The notes under the pieces are model-generated. The model saw only the letters and a program-made list of their open reading frames with translations, had not been told where the DNA came from and searched no databases. The translations under genes and the position numbers were made by a program. DNA of 34,213 bases from Streptomyces sp. BV286 (GTDB lineage Bacteria; Actinomycetota; Actinomycetes; Streptomycetales; Streptomycetaceae), in NCBI RefSeq assembly GCF_019090165.1, contig NZ_JAHRIB010000164.1:1-34213 (forward strand), given 5' to 3'. The first letter of the stretch is position 1, and every line of letters begins with the position of its first letter. Shown here piece after piece: positions 8,593 through 16,680 of the stretch.

Positions 8593-8720
8593 TTCTGAGG
8601 CATCCTCGAAGTCGTTGGCAAAGGCCGTGGCGCGTCCGGAGAGTGCGGGCGCGTCGTGGCCGGTCGCACGGCTCCCCGCGTCACAGACGGGGCTCGGGAG
8701 CCCTACCAGAGGGAGACCCC

Positions 8721-9686
8721 ATGAGTACCGACACCCCGGCACGGCTCCTTCAGCTCCTCTCCCTTCTGCAGACCCCGCGGGAATGGCCGGGCGGCGAGCT
8801 CTCGGACCGGCTCGGTGTCTCGCGGCGGACCGTACGGAGGGACGTCGACCGGCTCCGCGAGCTGGGCTATCCGGTGCAGGCGACGAAGGGCGCGGACGGC
8901 GGCTACCGACTGGTCGCCGGAAAGGCCATGCCACCGCTGGTCCTGGACGACGAGGAGGCGGTGGCGATCGCGGTGGGCCTGCGGGCCGGTGCGGGGCACG
9001 CCGTCGAGGGCGTCGACGAGGCCTCGGTTCGGGCGCTGGCCAAGCTCGAACAGGTGCTGCCGAGCCGCCTGCGCCACCGGGTCTCCACGCTGCAGGCCGC
9101 CACCACTCCCCTGACCACGGGGGACGGCGCCAGCATCGCGCCCGAGACGCTGACGGTGATGGCCTCGACGATCGCGGGCCGGGAGCGGCTGCGGTTCGCG
9201 TACCGGGCGAAGGACGGGGCCGAGAGCCGGCGTCAGATCGAGCCGTACCGGCTCGTCTCGACCGGCCGCCGCTGGTATCTCGTCGCGTACGACCTCGACC
9301 GGGCGGACTGGCGGACGTTCCGGGTCGACCGGGTGGCCGACCCCTTCGCGACCGGGGCCCGCTTCACGCCGCGCGAGCTGCCGACGGGGGACGCGGCCGA
9401 GTACCTGCGGCAGTCGATGTACCGGCGGCAGGACACGTACGAGTTCGAGGTGACGTTCGCCGCGTCCGCGGAGTTCGTCGCGGCGCGGCTGCCCGGGTGG
9501 CTGGGGGTGCCCGAGCCGATCGACGGCGAGCGGTGCCGGTTGCGCGCCTCGGCCGGTGACGCGGTGGAGTGGCTGGCGGTGCGGCTCGCGATGCTGGACT
9601 GTGAGTTCACCGTGCACGGGCCGACTGAACTCGTCGACTGCGTAGGCAGGTTGGGCAGCCGTCTGAGCCGTGCCGCCGGGGGCTGA
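8721..9686 (+). CDS. HTH-WYL-domain transcriptional regulator
   Basis: DNA-binding regulator of 321 residues from the ATG at 8721, which has GGGAG (8711-8715) five bases upstream. An in-frame start at 8643 is less likely. The winged HTH_11-type helix-turn-helix is at residues 1-60 (LSDRLGVSRRTVRRDVDRLREL). The WYL domain covers about 135-220 and includes RRWYLVAYDLDRADWRTFRVDR. The C-terminal WCX-type extension is present. WYL domains in actinobacteria sense ligands, often nucleic acids or small molecules, and act as activators or repressors. It is divergent from the DHA2 transporter, its most likely target. The target and ligand are inferred only. Confidence 0.9.
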   Translation: MSTDTPARLLQLLSLLQTPREWPGGELSDRLGVSRRTVRRDVDRLRELGYPVQATKGADGGYRLVAGKAMPPLVLDDEEAVAIAVGLRAGAGHAVEGVDEASVRALAKLEQVLPSRLRHRVSTLQAATTPLTTGDGASIAPETLTVMASTIAGRERLRFAYRAKDGAESRRQIEPYRLVSTGRRWYLVAYDLDRADWRTFRVDRVADPFATGARFTPRELPTGDAAEYLRQSMYRRQDTYEFEVTFAASAEFVAARLPGWLGVPEPIDGERCRLRASAGDAVEWLAVRLAMLDCEFTVHGPTELVDCVGRLGSRLSRAAGG

Positions 9687-10534
9687 GCGCTCCGCTGGAC
9701 GTCCGGTGCGGTGCCTCGACTGCGGGCCCGCCGTGGCTGGTCGCGCGGTTCCCCGCAACCCGCTGGGGACTGACGTACCGCACCGGACTGGACCGGACCG
9801 CGTCGGATCGCACCGAACCCGTCGGGGCGCATGGGGCGCGCCGGGCCGCTTTGGCAGGATGTGCCCCCGTGGCACAATGTGCCACCTGGGTCACCCCGGG
9901 GTTCAGGTTCGGGGTGGCCCAGCAGCCATGCCCGCGCTGGCGCAGCCTCACAGCGCACGGCCATACAGATGGAGCCGAGCTCCGGCGCCAGGGGGGGGAG
10001 GCGCCGGAGCTCGGCTCTGGAAGAGTCCCGGCGCTGGGGGGGAGCGCGTCGGGACTCGGCTCTGGGGGACCCTGGAGTCTTGTGCCCCGGGTCCGGCGGG
10101 TTGAAGCGGCTGTAAACGGACTTCTGTGCGACCCGGTGCGAGGCCTTGACCAGCCATGCTGTGCGGCATGGCCGACTACGACCCCATCGGCATGCCCCCG
10201 GGTAGGGTCAGCTGCCCCGGAAACGCGAACCCAATCCTGCTCACGAGGACCAGTTTTTCTCGCCCTGAAGCACGCGTGGAGCACGGGCGCCGCCGGAGCC
10301 CGGAGCCGGACTTCCCGGAGCCGGAGCCCGCACGGTCCGGGCCGCCGGAGGGGGTGCCCCTGCCGCCGGAACGCCGCGGCAGCGGCCGCGTGTGCGGTGA
10401 CACGGCCTCGGTGCCCCGCGCCGTACGGGCGGGCGGGCGGCGCGGGCACGAAACCTGGTACCGAGCTGTGGCGCGGCCCCGGACGGGACCGGTGGGGAGC
10501 CGGGTGAGCCGGGTCGGGCAGCCGCCCGGAGGGG
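9687..10534. other. 848-bp intergenic gap with structured repeats, no convincing gene
   Basis: Several open frames cross this gap but none has a ribosome site together with a recognisable protein. It holds one solitary copy of the Streptomyces repeat GGCTGGTCGCGCGGTTCCCC (from 9735) and two adjacent hairpins (9972-10057). From memory, S. coelicolor has a TetR gene near here; nothing like it is visible. Confidence 0.5.
9972..10057. repeat. Two adjacent hairpins with G-run loops
   Basis: First hairpin: perfect 18-base stem (9972-9989 with 10000-10017), loop A-GGGGGGGG-A. Second hairpin: GAGTCCCG (10023-10030) with CGGGACTC (10050-10057), and GCGC pairs inside, again around a G run. CTCGGCTCTGG follows each hairpin, so the unit seems duplicated. 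It may end transcription from the WYL gene, but it lies about 285 bases past that stop. Confidence 0.75.
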
Positions 10535-11533
10535 CTACGCCGCGGCGTCGAACCCTGTGGACCGGGCGAGCTTCTTCAGCTCCAGCAGCGCGTGCTTCTC
10601 GATCTGGCGGATGCGCTCACGGGTGAGGCCGTGCTCCTTGCCGACCTCGGTGAGCGTGCGCTCCCGGCCGTCCTCGATTCCGTACCGCATCTTGATGATC
10701 GAGGCGGTGCGCTGGTCGAGCCGGCCTATGAGGTCGTCCAGCTCCTCGCTGCGCAGCAGCGTGAGCACGGACTGCTCGGGCGACACGGCCGAGGTGTCCT
10801 CCAGCAGGTCACCGAACTGGGTGTCGCCGTCGTCGTCGACCGCCATGTTCAGCGAGACCGGGTCGCGGGCCCAGTCGAGGACGTCGACCACACGCTCCGG
10901 CGTCGAGCCGAGCTCCTTGGCGATCTCCGTGGGCTCCGGCTCGCGGCCGTGCTCGCGGTTGAACTCGCGCTGCACGCGGCGGATCCGGCCCAGCTCCTCC
11001 ACCAGGTGGACGGGGAGCCGGATGGTGCGGGACTGGTCGGCTATGGAGCGGGTGATGGCCTGACGGATCCACCAGGTCGCGTACGTCGAGAACTTGAAGC
11101 CCTTGCGGTAGTCGAACTTCTCGACCGCGCGGACCAGGCCTGCGTTCCCCTCCTGGATCAGGTCCAGCAGCGGCAGGCCACTGCGGGGGTAGCGTCGCGC
11201 CACCGCGACGACCAGGCGGAGATTCGACCGGATGAAGACGTCCTTGGCCCGCTCGGAGTCGGCGACCAGCGCCTCGAGCTCCTCGCGGGAGGCCTTCACC
11301 TGGGTGTCGGTGACCTCACCGTCCAGGATGTGCTGGGCGTACACCCCGGCCTCGATGGTCTGGGACAGGTCCACTTCCTTGGCGGCGTCGAGCAGCGGTG
11401 TGCGCGCGATCTCGTCGAGATACATGCCGACCAGGTCGCGGTCGGCGATCTCGCCGCCTACGACGCGAACACTGCGTGCCGCGTCGGTCCGGCCTGAGGC
11501 GGACTTACGACGGGCGACGGCACGGGTTGCCAT
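10535..11533 (-). CDS. hrdD: Group 2 RNA polymerase sigma factor HrdD
   Basis: Sigma-70-family factor of 332 residues, a non-essential relative of the principal sigma HrdB. The ATG at 11533 has GGGAG upstream; the frame extends further but without a ribosome site. Visible parts are region 1.2 (DLVGMYLDEIARTPLL), region 2 with the core-binding and -10 recognition helices (DLIQEGNAGLVRAVEKFDYR, FSTYATWWIRQAITRSI), region 3 (VHLVEELGRIRRVQREF) and region 4.2 helix-turn-helix (LTEVGKEHGLTRERIRQIEK). It lacks the long N-terminal extension of HrdB. The closeness to HrdD of S. coelicolor and the local gene order support the name. A SigR-type promoter lies upstream, which fits known control of hrdD by oxidative-stress sigma SigR in S. 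coelicolor. Confidence 0.93.
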   Translation of the reverse strand: MATRAVARRKSASGRTDAARSVRVVGGEIADRDLVGMYLDEIARTPLLDAAKEVDLSQTIEAGVYAQHILDGEVTDTQVKASREELEALVADSERAKDVFIRSNLRLVVAVARRYPRSGLPLLDLIQEGNAGLVRAVEKFDYRKGFKFSTYATWWIRQAITRSIADQSRTIRLPVHLVEELGRIRRVQREFNREHGREPEPTEIAKELGSTPERVVDVLDWARDPVSLNMAVDDDGDTQFGDLLEDTSAVSPEQSVLTLLRSEELDDLIGRLDQRTASIIKMRYGIEDGRERTLTEVGKEHGLTRERIRQIEKHALLELKKLARSTGFDAAA

Positions 11534-11615
11534 GCGTGCTCCCTTGCGATGGTGGGCTTGCGGGTCCTGGTGGTCGCTCGGACACCCTCCCGAGTGCCCT
11601 GCTTCCGATGGAAAC

Positions 11616-11641
11616 AACGACTGGAATCCGGACAGAATTCC
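11616..11641 (-). promoter_or_regulatory. SigR-type promoter of hrdD
   Basis: On the minus strand GGAAT (11641-11637) and GTT (11618-11616) are separated by exactly 18 bases, matching the SigR consensus GGAAT-N18-GTT. It lies 83 bases before the hrdD ATG. The match is seen directly; that SigR transcribes hrdD is known for S. coelicolor and inferred here. Confidence 0.75.
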
Positions 11642-11703
11642 CAGCGGGTCCCTCGATTTTTCTGATCTTGCAGTACCCTGTGCCGCCGTAAAAGGGAGGC
11701 ACG

Positions 11704-12222
11704 GTGTCGTCGGAACGTACAGAGGTGCAGGTCAGACCGGGAGTCGAAGGCGACCTCGACGCCCTCACGGACATCTACAACCACTACGTGCGTGAGACGC
11801 CGATCACATTCGACACGGTGATCTTCACTCCCGAGGAGCGCCGCCCCTGGCTGCTCTCCCACCCTGAAGACGGCCCGCACCGGCTGATGGTTGCCCTGAC
11901 CAGGGACTCACAGCGGATTCTGGGGTACGCCACATCGAGCGCGTTCCGTCCGAAGCCGGCGTACGGGACGTCCGTGGAGGTGACGATCTACCTCTCCCCC
12001 GACGCGGGCGGCCGGGGTGTCGGCACGCTCCTCTACAAGTCCCTGTTCGAGGCACTCGCGGACGAGGACGTCCACCGCGCCTACGCGGGGATCGCCCAGC
12101 CCAACGAGGCGTCGGCGCGCCTGCACGAGCGGTTCGGCTTCCGGCACGTCGGCACGTACCGGGAGGTGGGGCGGAAGTTCGGACGGTACTGGGACGTGGC
12201 CTGGTACGAGAAGGAGCTCTGA
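11704..12222 (+). CDS. GNAT-family N-acetyltransferase, phosphinothricin acetyltransferase-like
   Basis: Cytoplasmic acetyl-CoA-dependent acetyltransferase of 172 residues, similar in layout to the Pat/Bar phosphinothricin acetyltransferases and YncA-like enzymes. The start is GTG at 11704 with GGGAGG (11694-11699) four bases upstream. Typical family features are the N-terminal DLDALTDIYNHYVRETPITF and the acetyl-CoA-binding loop LSPDAGGRGVGTLLYK (about residues 99-114). The segment NEASARLHERFGFRHVGTYR and the terminal DVAWYEKEL are also typical. It is divergent from hrdD. The true substrate could be a glufosinate-like amino acid, methionine sulfoximine or another amine. Drug resistance should not be assumed. 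Confidence 0.88.
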   Translation: MSSERTEVQVRPGVEGDLDALTDIYNHYVRETPITFDTVIFTPEERRPWLLSHPEDGPHRLMVALTRDSQRILGYATSSAFRPKPAYGTSVEVTIYLSPDAGGRGVGTLLYKSLFEALADEDVHRAYAGIAQPNEASARLHERFGFRHVGTYREVGRKFGRYWDVAWYEKEL

Positions 12223-12262
12223 GGGGCGGAGCCCGGCGGCCGTCGGCCGGAGCGCCGACCGC

Positions 12263-12304
12263 GTCAGCCGTCAGCCGTCAGCCGTCAGCCGTCAGCCGTC
12301 AGCC
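12263..12304. repeat. Six tandem copies of GTCAGCC overlapping a stop codon
   Basis: The 7-bp unit GTCAGCC is repeated six times without change. It fills the gap between convergent genes and covers the stop codon (12299-12301) of the dioxygenase gene. Copy number changes would leave the coding sequence up to that stop largely intact. Confidence 0.9.
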
Positions 12305-13099
12305 GAACTGTACCGAGCGTTTGGCCAGGCCCATCCAGAAGCCGTCGATCACCGATCGCTGCGCGTCCAGTTCGCCGGAGGCGTCCGCCGCCCCCATGGT
12401 CACGAACAGCGGGGCGAAGTGCTCCGTGCGCGGGTGCGCGAGCCGGCCCGCCGGGGACTTGTGGAGGAAGTCGAGGAGGCCGTCCACGTCGGCGGAGTCG
12501 AGCGCCTGGTGGCCCCACGCGTCGAACTCGGACGACCAGCCGGGAATGCCGCCCTGACGCAGAGCCGCCAGGTTGTGGGTGAAGAAGCCGGAGCCCACGA
12601 TGAGGACGCCCTCGTCGCGCAGCGGAGCCAGCTTGCGGCCGATGTCCATGAGGCGGACCGGGTCGAGCGTGGGCATGGAGATCTGCAGGACCGGGATGTC
12701 GGCCGCGGGGAACATCTCCACGAGCGGGACGTACGCGCCGTGGTCGAGCCCGCGGTCGGGGATGTCCTGGACCGGCATACCGGGGGCGCGCAGCAACTTA
12801 CGGACGGACTCGGCGAGTTCGGGGGCGCCCGGAGCCTCGTACCGCACCTTGTAGTAGTGCTCGGGGAAGCCCCAGAAGTCGTAGACGAGTGGGACGGTCG
12901 TGGTCGCGCCGAGGGCGAGCGGGGCCTCCTCCCAGTGCGCGGAGACCATGAGGACGGCCTTGGGGCGCGGGAGGTCGGCGGACCAGGCGGCGAGCTGGCC
13001 GGGCCACAGCGGGTCGTCGGCCAGTGGTGGGGCGCCGTGCGAGAGGTAGAGGGCGGGCATGCGCTCCACGACGGCACGTTCCTCGGTGGCGGCGGACAT
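12299..13099 (-). CDS. DODA-type extradiol ring-opening dioxygenase (LigB fold)
   Basis: Cytoplasmic metal-dependent dioxygenase of 266 residues, related to 4,5-DOPA dioxygenase and E. coli YgiD. The ATG at 13099 has GGGAG upstream; the frame extends 22 codons further without a ribosome site. Conserved residues at the expected spacing are His21 (LSHGAPPL), His55 (VSAHWEE), His120 (LDHGAYVPL), His175 (GFFTHNL) and His227 (TEHFAPLF). Some of these bind the metal and the others act in catalysis. The natural substrate is probably a catechol. It is divergent from a MarR regulator, and operator-like repeats lie between them, a pairing seen with catechol or redox-responsive dioxygenases. The substrate is inferred only. 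Confidence 0.9.
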   Translation of the reverse strand: MSAATEERAVVERMPALYLSHGAPPLADDPLWPGQLAAWSADLPRPKAVLMVSAHWEEAPLALGATTTVPLVYDFWGFPEHYYKVRYEAPGAPELAESVRKLLRAPGMPVQDIPDRGLDHGAYVPLVEMFPAADIPVLQISMPTLDPVRLMDIGRKLAPLRDEGVLIVGSGFFTHNLAALRQGGIPGWSSEFDAWGHQALDSADVDGLLDFLHKSPAGRLAHPRTEHFAPLFVTMGAADASGELDAQRSVIDGFWMGLAKRSVQFG

Positions 13100-13152
13100 G
13101 ACTGCGGCTCCCTGTGTGACGAGGACCCGGGCGGCTCGGCCCGAAGCTGTTG

Positions 13153-13209
13153 CTTGAAGTATCAAGCTTTACATCAGCGAGCTTACTCCCTACTTGTTTA
13201 AGATTCAAG
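13153..13209. promoter_or_regulatory. Operator-like repeats between dioxygenase and MarR genes
   Basis: CTTGAAGTATCAAG (13153-13166) is a perfect inverted repeat with five-base arms. A related site, CTTG...CAAG (13193-13209), reads CTTGAATCTTAAACAAG on the other strand. They lie 54 and 94 bases before the dioxygenase start and 24 and 67 before the MarR start. Binding by the MarR protein is inferred. Confidence 0.55.
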
Positions 13210-13232
13210 GAGGGGCCTCGTACAGTAGGTGT

Positions 13233-13736
13233 ATGAACAAGGCATCCGCTGACGAGCCGCGCTGGCTCAGTGACGAGGAACAGCGCACCTGGCGTGCGTT
13301 CATGCACGCCACCACTCTTCTCGAGGACCATCTCGACCGCCAGTTGCAGCGTGACGCGGGCATGCCGCACGTCTACTACGGGCTGCTGGTGAAGCTGGCC
13401 GAGGCCCCGCGTCGGCGGCTGCGGATGACCGAGCTGGCGATGCAGGCGAAGATCACCAGGTCTCGGCTGTCGCACGCGATCGCACGCCTGGAGAAGAACG
13501 GGTGGGTGCGGCGGGAGGACTGTCCTTCGGACAAGCGTGGGCAGTTCGCCGTGCTGACGGACGAGGGCGAGGAGGTACTGAAGCGGGCGGCTCCCGGGCA
13601 TGTGGCCGCCGTGCGTCAGGCCGTGTTCGACCGGCTCACTCCTGAGCAGCGGGGGGCTCTCGGGGAGGCCATGCTTGTCATTGCCGAAGGGCTTCAGCCG
13701 GAGGAGGCGGGGGCGGATCTTCCCTGGCTTCGGTGA
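13233..13736 (+). CDS. MarR-family transcriptional regulator
   Basis: Winged-helix regulator of 167 residues, probably a dimer that leaves DNA when it binds a phenolic ligand or is oxidised. The ATG at 13233 is chosen for homology to the usual MarR start; AGG lies close upstream, while a better AAGGAGG (13207-13213) is 19 bases away, so the start is not secure. The recognition helix region is MTELAMQAKITRSRLSHAIA (about residues 70-89), followed by the wing EDCPSDKRGQFAVLTDEG (about 101-118). A single cysteine in the wing could be a redox switch. It is divergent from the DODA-type dioxygenase and probably represses it and itself. Confidence 0.88.
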   Translation: MNKASADEPRWLSDEEQRTWRAFMHATTLLEDHLDRQLQRDAGMPHVYYGLLVKLAEAPRRRLRMTELAMQAKITRSRLSHAIARLEKNGWVRREDCPSDKRGQFAVLTDEGEEVLKRAAPGHVAAVRQAVFDRLTPEQRGALGEAMLVIAEGLQPEEAGADLPWLR

Positions 13737-13830
13737 CGGTGGCTCCGCCGGGGTGGCTCCGCCGGGGTGGCTTCGCCGGGGGCGTGGCTTCACCGGGGTG
13801 CGGGGGAGTTTTCGGGTGCCGGTTCGCGGG

Positions 13831-13950
13831 GGCTGGTCGCGCAGTTCCCCGCGCCCCTAAAAGATTGCGCCGTTCCCCGCGCCCCCAAGAGACTGCGCAG
13901 TTGCCCGCGCCCCTAAAGGATTGCGCCGTTCCCCGCGCCCCTAAAGGGGC
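13831..13950. repeat. 28-bp tandem array, four units (GCGCAGTTCCCCGCGCCCCT type)
   Basis: Units begin at 13839, 13867, 13895 and 13923, exactly 28 bases apart. Each reads GCGC(A/C)GTT(C/G)CCCGCGCCCC followed by an A/G-rich linker. The first unit carries the longer canonical leader GGGGGCTGGTCGCG. The same family occurs in inverse orientation at 18282. Confidence 0.85.
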
Positions 13951-14003
13951 TGCTCCGGGGCTCGGGTCTGAGGGTCGGCAGGGGCGAGGGGGCCTGGGGG
14001 CAT

Positions 14004-14045
14004 GGATCTGCCCCGGCTCCGGTGTTCTGGAGTCGGGGCAGATCC
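14004..14045. terminator. Long hairpin, possible terminator
   Basis: Seventeen-base arms (14004-14020 with 14029-14045) with a single mismatch and an eight-base loop. There is no T run. It lies between convergent genes, so it could serve either the MarR gene or the transporter gene. Confidence 0.45.
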
Positions 14046-14197
14046 CGGTCGTACGTACGAAGGCGTCCCCACCCCCGCGTACGTACGAGGTCAGTGGGTG
14101 TTCCCGTCAGGTGTGCCGGTGGAGGTGGGGCGGGGTCCCGCGCCCTTGAAGGGCGCGGGCGGACCCGCGGGGTCGGACCCCGCCTCCGGCGGCGCCG

Positions 14198-15736
14198 TCA
14201 GTGGGCGACCACCGGGACCCGGAGGTCGTCCTCGGCTCCGTCGAGCGAGCCGGCGGACGCGCTCATGTCGGGGCGGCCGGCGTTGACGAAGGTCGCGGCG
14301 ATCGCCGCGGCGACGACGAGGATGCCGACGGCGAACCAGATCGCGTTGGCGTAGCCGTGCACCTGGCCCTGCAGCTGGACGAGCTGCTGCTGGGACTGGG
14401 AGGTGGCCCCGCCGATGTGGTCCTTGATGTACGACGTGGTGGCCGACGCGGCGATCGTGTTGAGCAGGGCCGTGCCGATCGCGCCGCCCACCTGCTGCGA
14501 GGTGTTGACCATCGCGGAGGCGACACCCGCGTCACGCGGCTCGACACCCTGGGTGGCCAGCGACATGGCGGGCATGAACGCCGTACCCATACCGAGGCCG
14601 AGCAGCACCATCGCCGGCAGGATCACACCGGCGTACGAGGTGCCGATCTCCAGCTGGGTCAGGAGCAGCATGCCGACCGCGGCGACCAGGAAGCCCGGAG
14701 CCATCAGCATGCGCGGGGGGACCCGCGTCATCAGACGGGTGCCGATCTGCGTCGAGCCCACGATCATGCCGGCGATCATCGGCAGGAAGGCGAAGCCCGT
14801 CTTGACCGGCGAGAAGCCCTTCACGATCTGCAGGTAGTACGTGAGGAAGAGGAACAGGCCGAACATCGCGATGATCGCGAGGCCGAGGGAGAGGTAGATG
14901 CCTCCGCGGTTGCGCTCCGTGATGACGCGCAGCGGCAGCAGCGGGGCCTTGACCTTGGACTCGGTGACGACGAACGCGGCGAGCAGCACGACCGAGGCGA
15001 CGAACATGCCGATGGTCACGGAGTCGCTCCAGCCCTCGGACTCGGCGCGCGTGAAGCCGTAGACCAGGGCGACGAGACCGAGGGTGGACAGGACGACACC
15101 CGGGATGTCGAGCGGCGAGCGGTTGCGGCCGCCCTGCGGCTCACGGATGACGAAGTACGCGCCGAGGGCCGCGACGATCGCGAACGGGATGTTCACGAAG
15201 AACGTCCAGCGCCAGTCCATGTACTCGGTGAGGACACCGCCGAGGATGAGGCCGACGGCGCCACCTCCACCGGCGATCGCACCGTAGATGCCGAACGCCT
15301 TGGCGCGCTCCTTGGCGTCGGTGAACATCACCGCGAGAAGGGAGAGCGCGGCGGGCGCCAGGAGGGCACCGAAGGCGCCCTGCAGGGCACGGGAGCCGAG
15401 CAGCATCGCCTCGTTGGTGGCCGCGCCGCCGAGGGCGGAGGCGCCGGCGAAGCCGATCAGGCCGGTGACGAAGGTGCGCTTGCGGCCCCACAGGTCGGCT
15501 ATGCGGCCGCCGAACAGGAGGAGTCCGCCGAAGGCGAGGGCGTAGGCCGTGATGACCCACTGCCGGTTGCCGTCGGAGATGCCCAGGTCCTGCTGGGCCG
15601 AGGGCAGTGCGATGTTCACGATGGTCGCGTCGAGCACGACCATCAGCTGGGCGAGCGCGATGAAGGTCAGCGCTTTCCAGCGGTTGGAGTCGGGAGCCGG
15701 CGCCTTGGCGGCGGTGGCCTGGGCTGTTTCAGACAT
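14198..15736 (-). CDS. DHA2-type MFS efflux transporter (TetR-linked)
   Basis: Membrane protein of 512 residues with about 14 helices. Family motifs include MVVLDATIVNIALPSAQQD (helix 1), GGRIADLWGRKRTF (motif A) and GAIAGGGGAVGLILGGVLTE (motif C, typical of exporters). It is probably a proton-driven drug or metabolite exporter. The ATG at 15736 (MSETAQAT) is chosen; the frame runs further upstream only because it is open through the TetR gene. It lies 241 bases downstream of a TetR gene on the same strand, with a repeat-rich spacer (GGCGGTGGCCGTTGTGGCGG type). The two are probably cotranscribed from the operator region at 16681-16740. The substrate is unknown. Confidence 0.92.
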   Translation of the reverse strand: MSETAQATAAKAPAPDSNRWKALTFIALAQLMVVLDATIVNIALPSAQQDLGISDGNRQWVITAYALAFGGLLLFGGRIADLWGRKRTFVTGLIGFAGASALGGAATNEAMLLGSRALQGAFGALLAPAALSLLAVMFTDAKERAKAFGIYGAIAGGGGAVGLILGGVLTEYMDWRWTFFVNIPFAIVAALGAYFVIREPQGGRNRSPLDIPGVVLSTLGLVALVYGFTRAESEGWSDSVTIGMFVASVVLLAAFVVTESKVKAPLLPLRVITERNRGGIYLSLGLAIIAMFGLFLFLTYYLQIVKGFSPVKTGFAFLPMIAGMIVGSTQIGTRLMTRVPPRMLMAPGFLVAAVGMLLLTQLEIGTSYAGVILPAMVLLGLGMGTAFMPAMSLATQGVEPRDAGVASAMVNTSQQVGGAIGTALLNTIAASATTSYIKDHIGGATSQSQQQLVQLQGQVHGYANAIWFAVGILVVAAAIAATFVNAGRPDMSASAGSLDGAEDDLRVPVVAH

Positions 15737-15977
15737 GGGAATACCCACTTCAGGACTTCGTAGCGAAAAAAGGTGACGGAAGGGGACGGCTCGTCGCCGG
15801 TGACGTCTTCGTCGACTTCGTTGTCGACGCCCTCCTCGACGTCCTTGTCGGTGACGACCGGTGGCTGTTGGGACGGCGGTGGCCGTTGTGGCGGTGGTGA
15901 CCGTTGCGGCGGTGGTGGCTGTGGTCTGAGTGTTCAGTCGGGCCGGCCTGGCTGGTCGGTCCGGTCGGGCTGGTGGG

Positions 15978-16622
15978 TCACGCTCGTCGCAGGTCCTCCA
16001 TGGTCGCGGCCTCGCCGGGCAGTACGGAGCGGGCGGGTGCCCGCAGACCGTCCAGGAAGAGCTGCAGGTGACGGTGTACGAAGCGGTCCATGTTCGGGCA
16101 CGCGGTGCCGGGCAGGGGCCGGGTGAGCTGGCTGATGGCGACCATGAGGTCCCCGACGGCGACGTCGGAGCGGAGCTGGCCGGCATCCCGGGCGCGCTCC
16201 ATGAGTTCCTCGACCAGGCTCTCGACCCGCTCGCGGGAGGCGACCAGGTCCGGGTGGTCCCTGTCGAAGGCCTCGGAGAGCATCGGGCACAGGGCGCCGA
16301 TCCGCTCGTCGGCCGACGCGTGCACGAACCGCGAGAGCGCCTCGAAGGCGTCACCGGTCTCCGCGAGCATCTGCTCCACCTGTTCGGAGACACGGTCCAT
16401 GACCGAGCAGACGACCTCGCGCTGGAGGGATGCCCGGTCGGGGAAGTTGCGGTACAGCGTGGCGTTGCCGATGCCGGCCCGGCGGGCGATCTCGTCCAGC
16501 GGCACCTCGGCGCCGAACTCGACGAACATCTCTCGCCCGGCGGCGACGATCCGCTCCCGGTTGCGCAGAGCATCGGCCCGCGGGCGGGGCACCTTGCGCT
16601 GTGCGGCGGTTGCGGTCTCCAC
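15978..16622 (-). CDS. TetR-family repressor
   Basis: Regulator of 214 residues. The start is GTG at 16622, with GAAGGAG six bases upstream. The N-terminal TetR helix-turn-helix covers about residues 20-66 (ILVAAGREMF-like segment, then VPLDEIARRAGIGNATLYRN). The helical ligand-binding C-terminal domain follows and resembles the SbtR-like C-terminal type. It lies upstream of a DHA2 transporter on the same strand, the usual pairing in which the repressor senses a drug and releases the exporter gene. A nested inverted repeat 59 bases upstream of its start is the likely operator. The inducing ligand cannot be predicted. Confidence 0.92.
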   Translation of the reverse strand: METATAAQRKVPRPRADALRNRERIVAAGREMFVEFGAEVPLDEIARRAGIGNATLYRNFPDRASLQREVVCSVMDRVSEQVEQMLAETGDAFEALSRFVHASADERIGALCPMLSEAFDRDHPDLVASRERVESLVEELMERARDAGQLRSDVAVGDLMVAISQLTRPLPGTACPNMDRFVHRHLQLFLDGLRAPARSVLPGEAATMEDLRRA

Positions 16623-16680
16623 GGCGTACTCCTTCGAAGATCTCTCGGTGGTCTCTCGGTGGTCCTGACGTCCATACGAT

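Larger units (their letters stand above)
13737..14197. other. 461-bp intergenic gap made of repeats and hairpins
   Basis: No gene is visible. In order the gap has a GGTGGCTCCGCCGG 14-bp tandem repeat (13738-13796, three copies plus degenerate ones), the 28-bp array at 13831-13950, and a long hairpin (14004-14045). The words CGTACGTACGA at 14051 and 14083 follow. A GCGGGGTC/GACCCCGC hairpin then lies just past the stop of the transporter gene at 14198. Confidence 0.7.

Noticed and set aside
9607..10449. Long minus-strand open frame of 280 codons in the gap
   Set aside because: It starts inside and overlaps the WYL gene, has no ribosome site and reads as proline/arginine-rich shadow sequence.
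10156..10626. Plus-strand frame of 156 codons starting near MADYDPIGM
   Set aside because: No ribosome site, no recognisable domain, and it runs over the hrdD 3' end on the opposite strand.
13194..13232. Upstream TTG start for the MarR gene using AAGGAGG nearby
   Set aside because: AAGGAGG lies downstream of the TTG, so it cannot serve that start; residues before 13233 do not resemble the family.
14198..16675. 825-codon frame fusing TetR-region sequence to the transporter
   Set aside because: The upstream part is out of frame with the TetR gene and shows no domain; the transporter has its own ATG at 15736.
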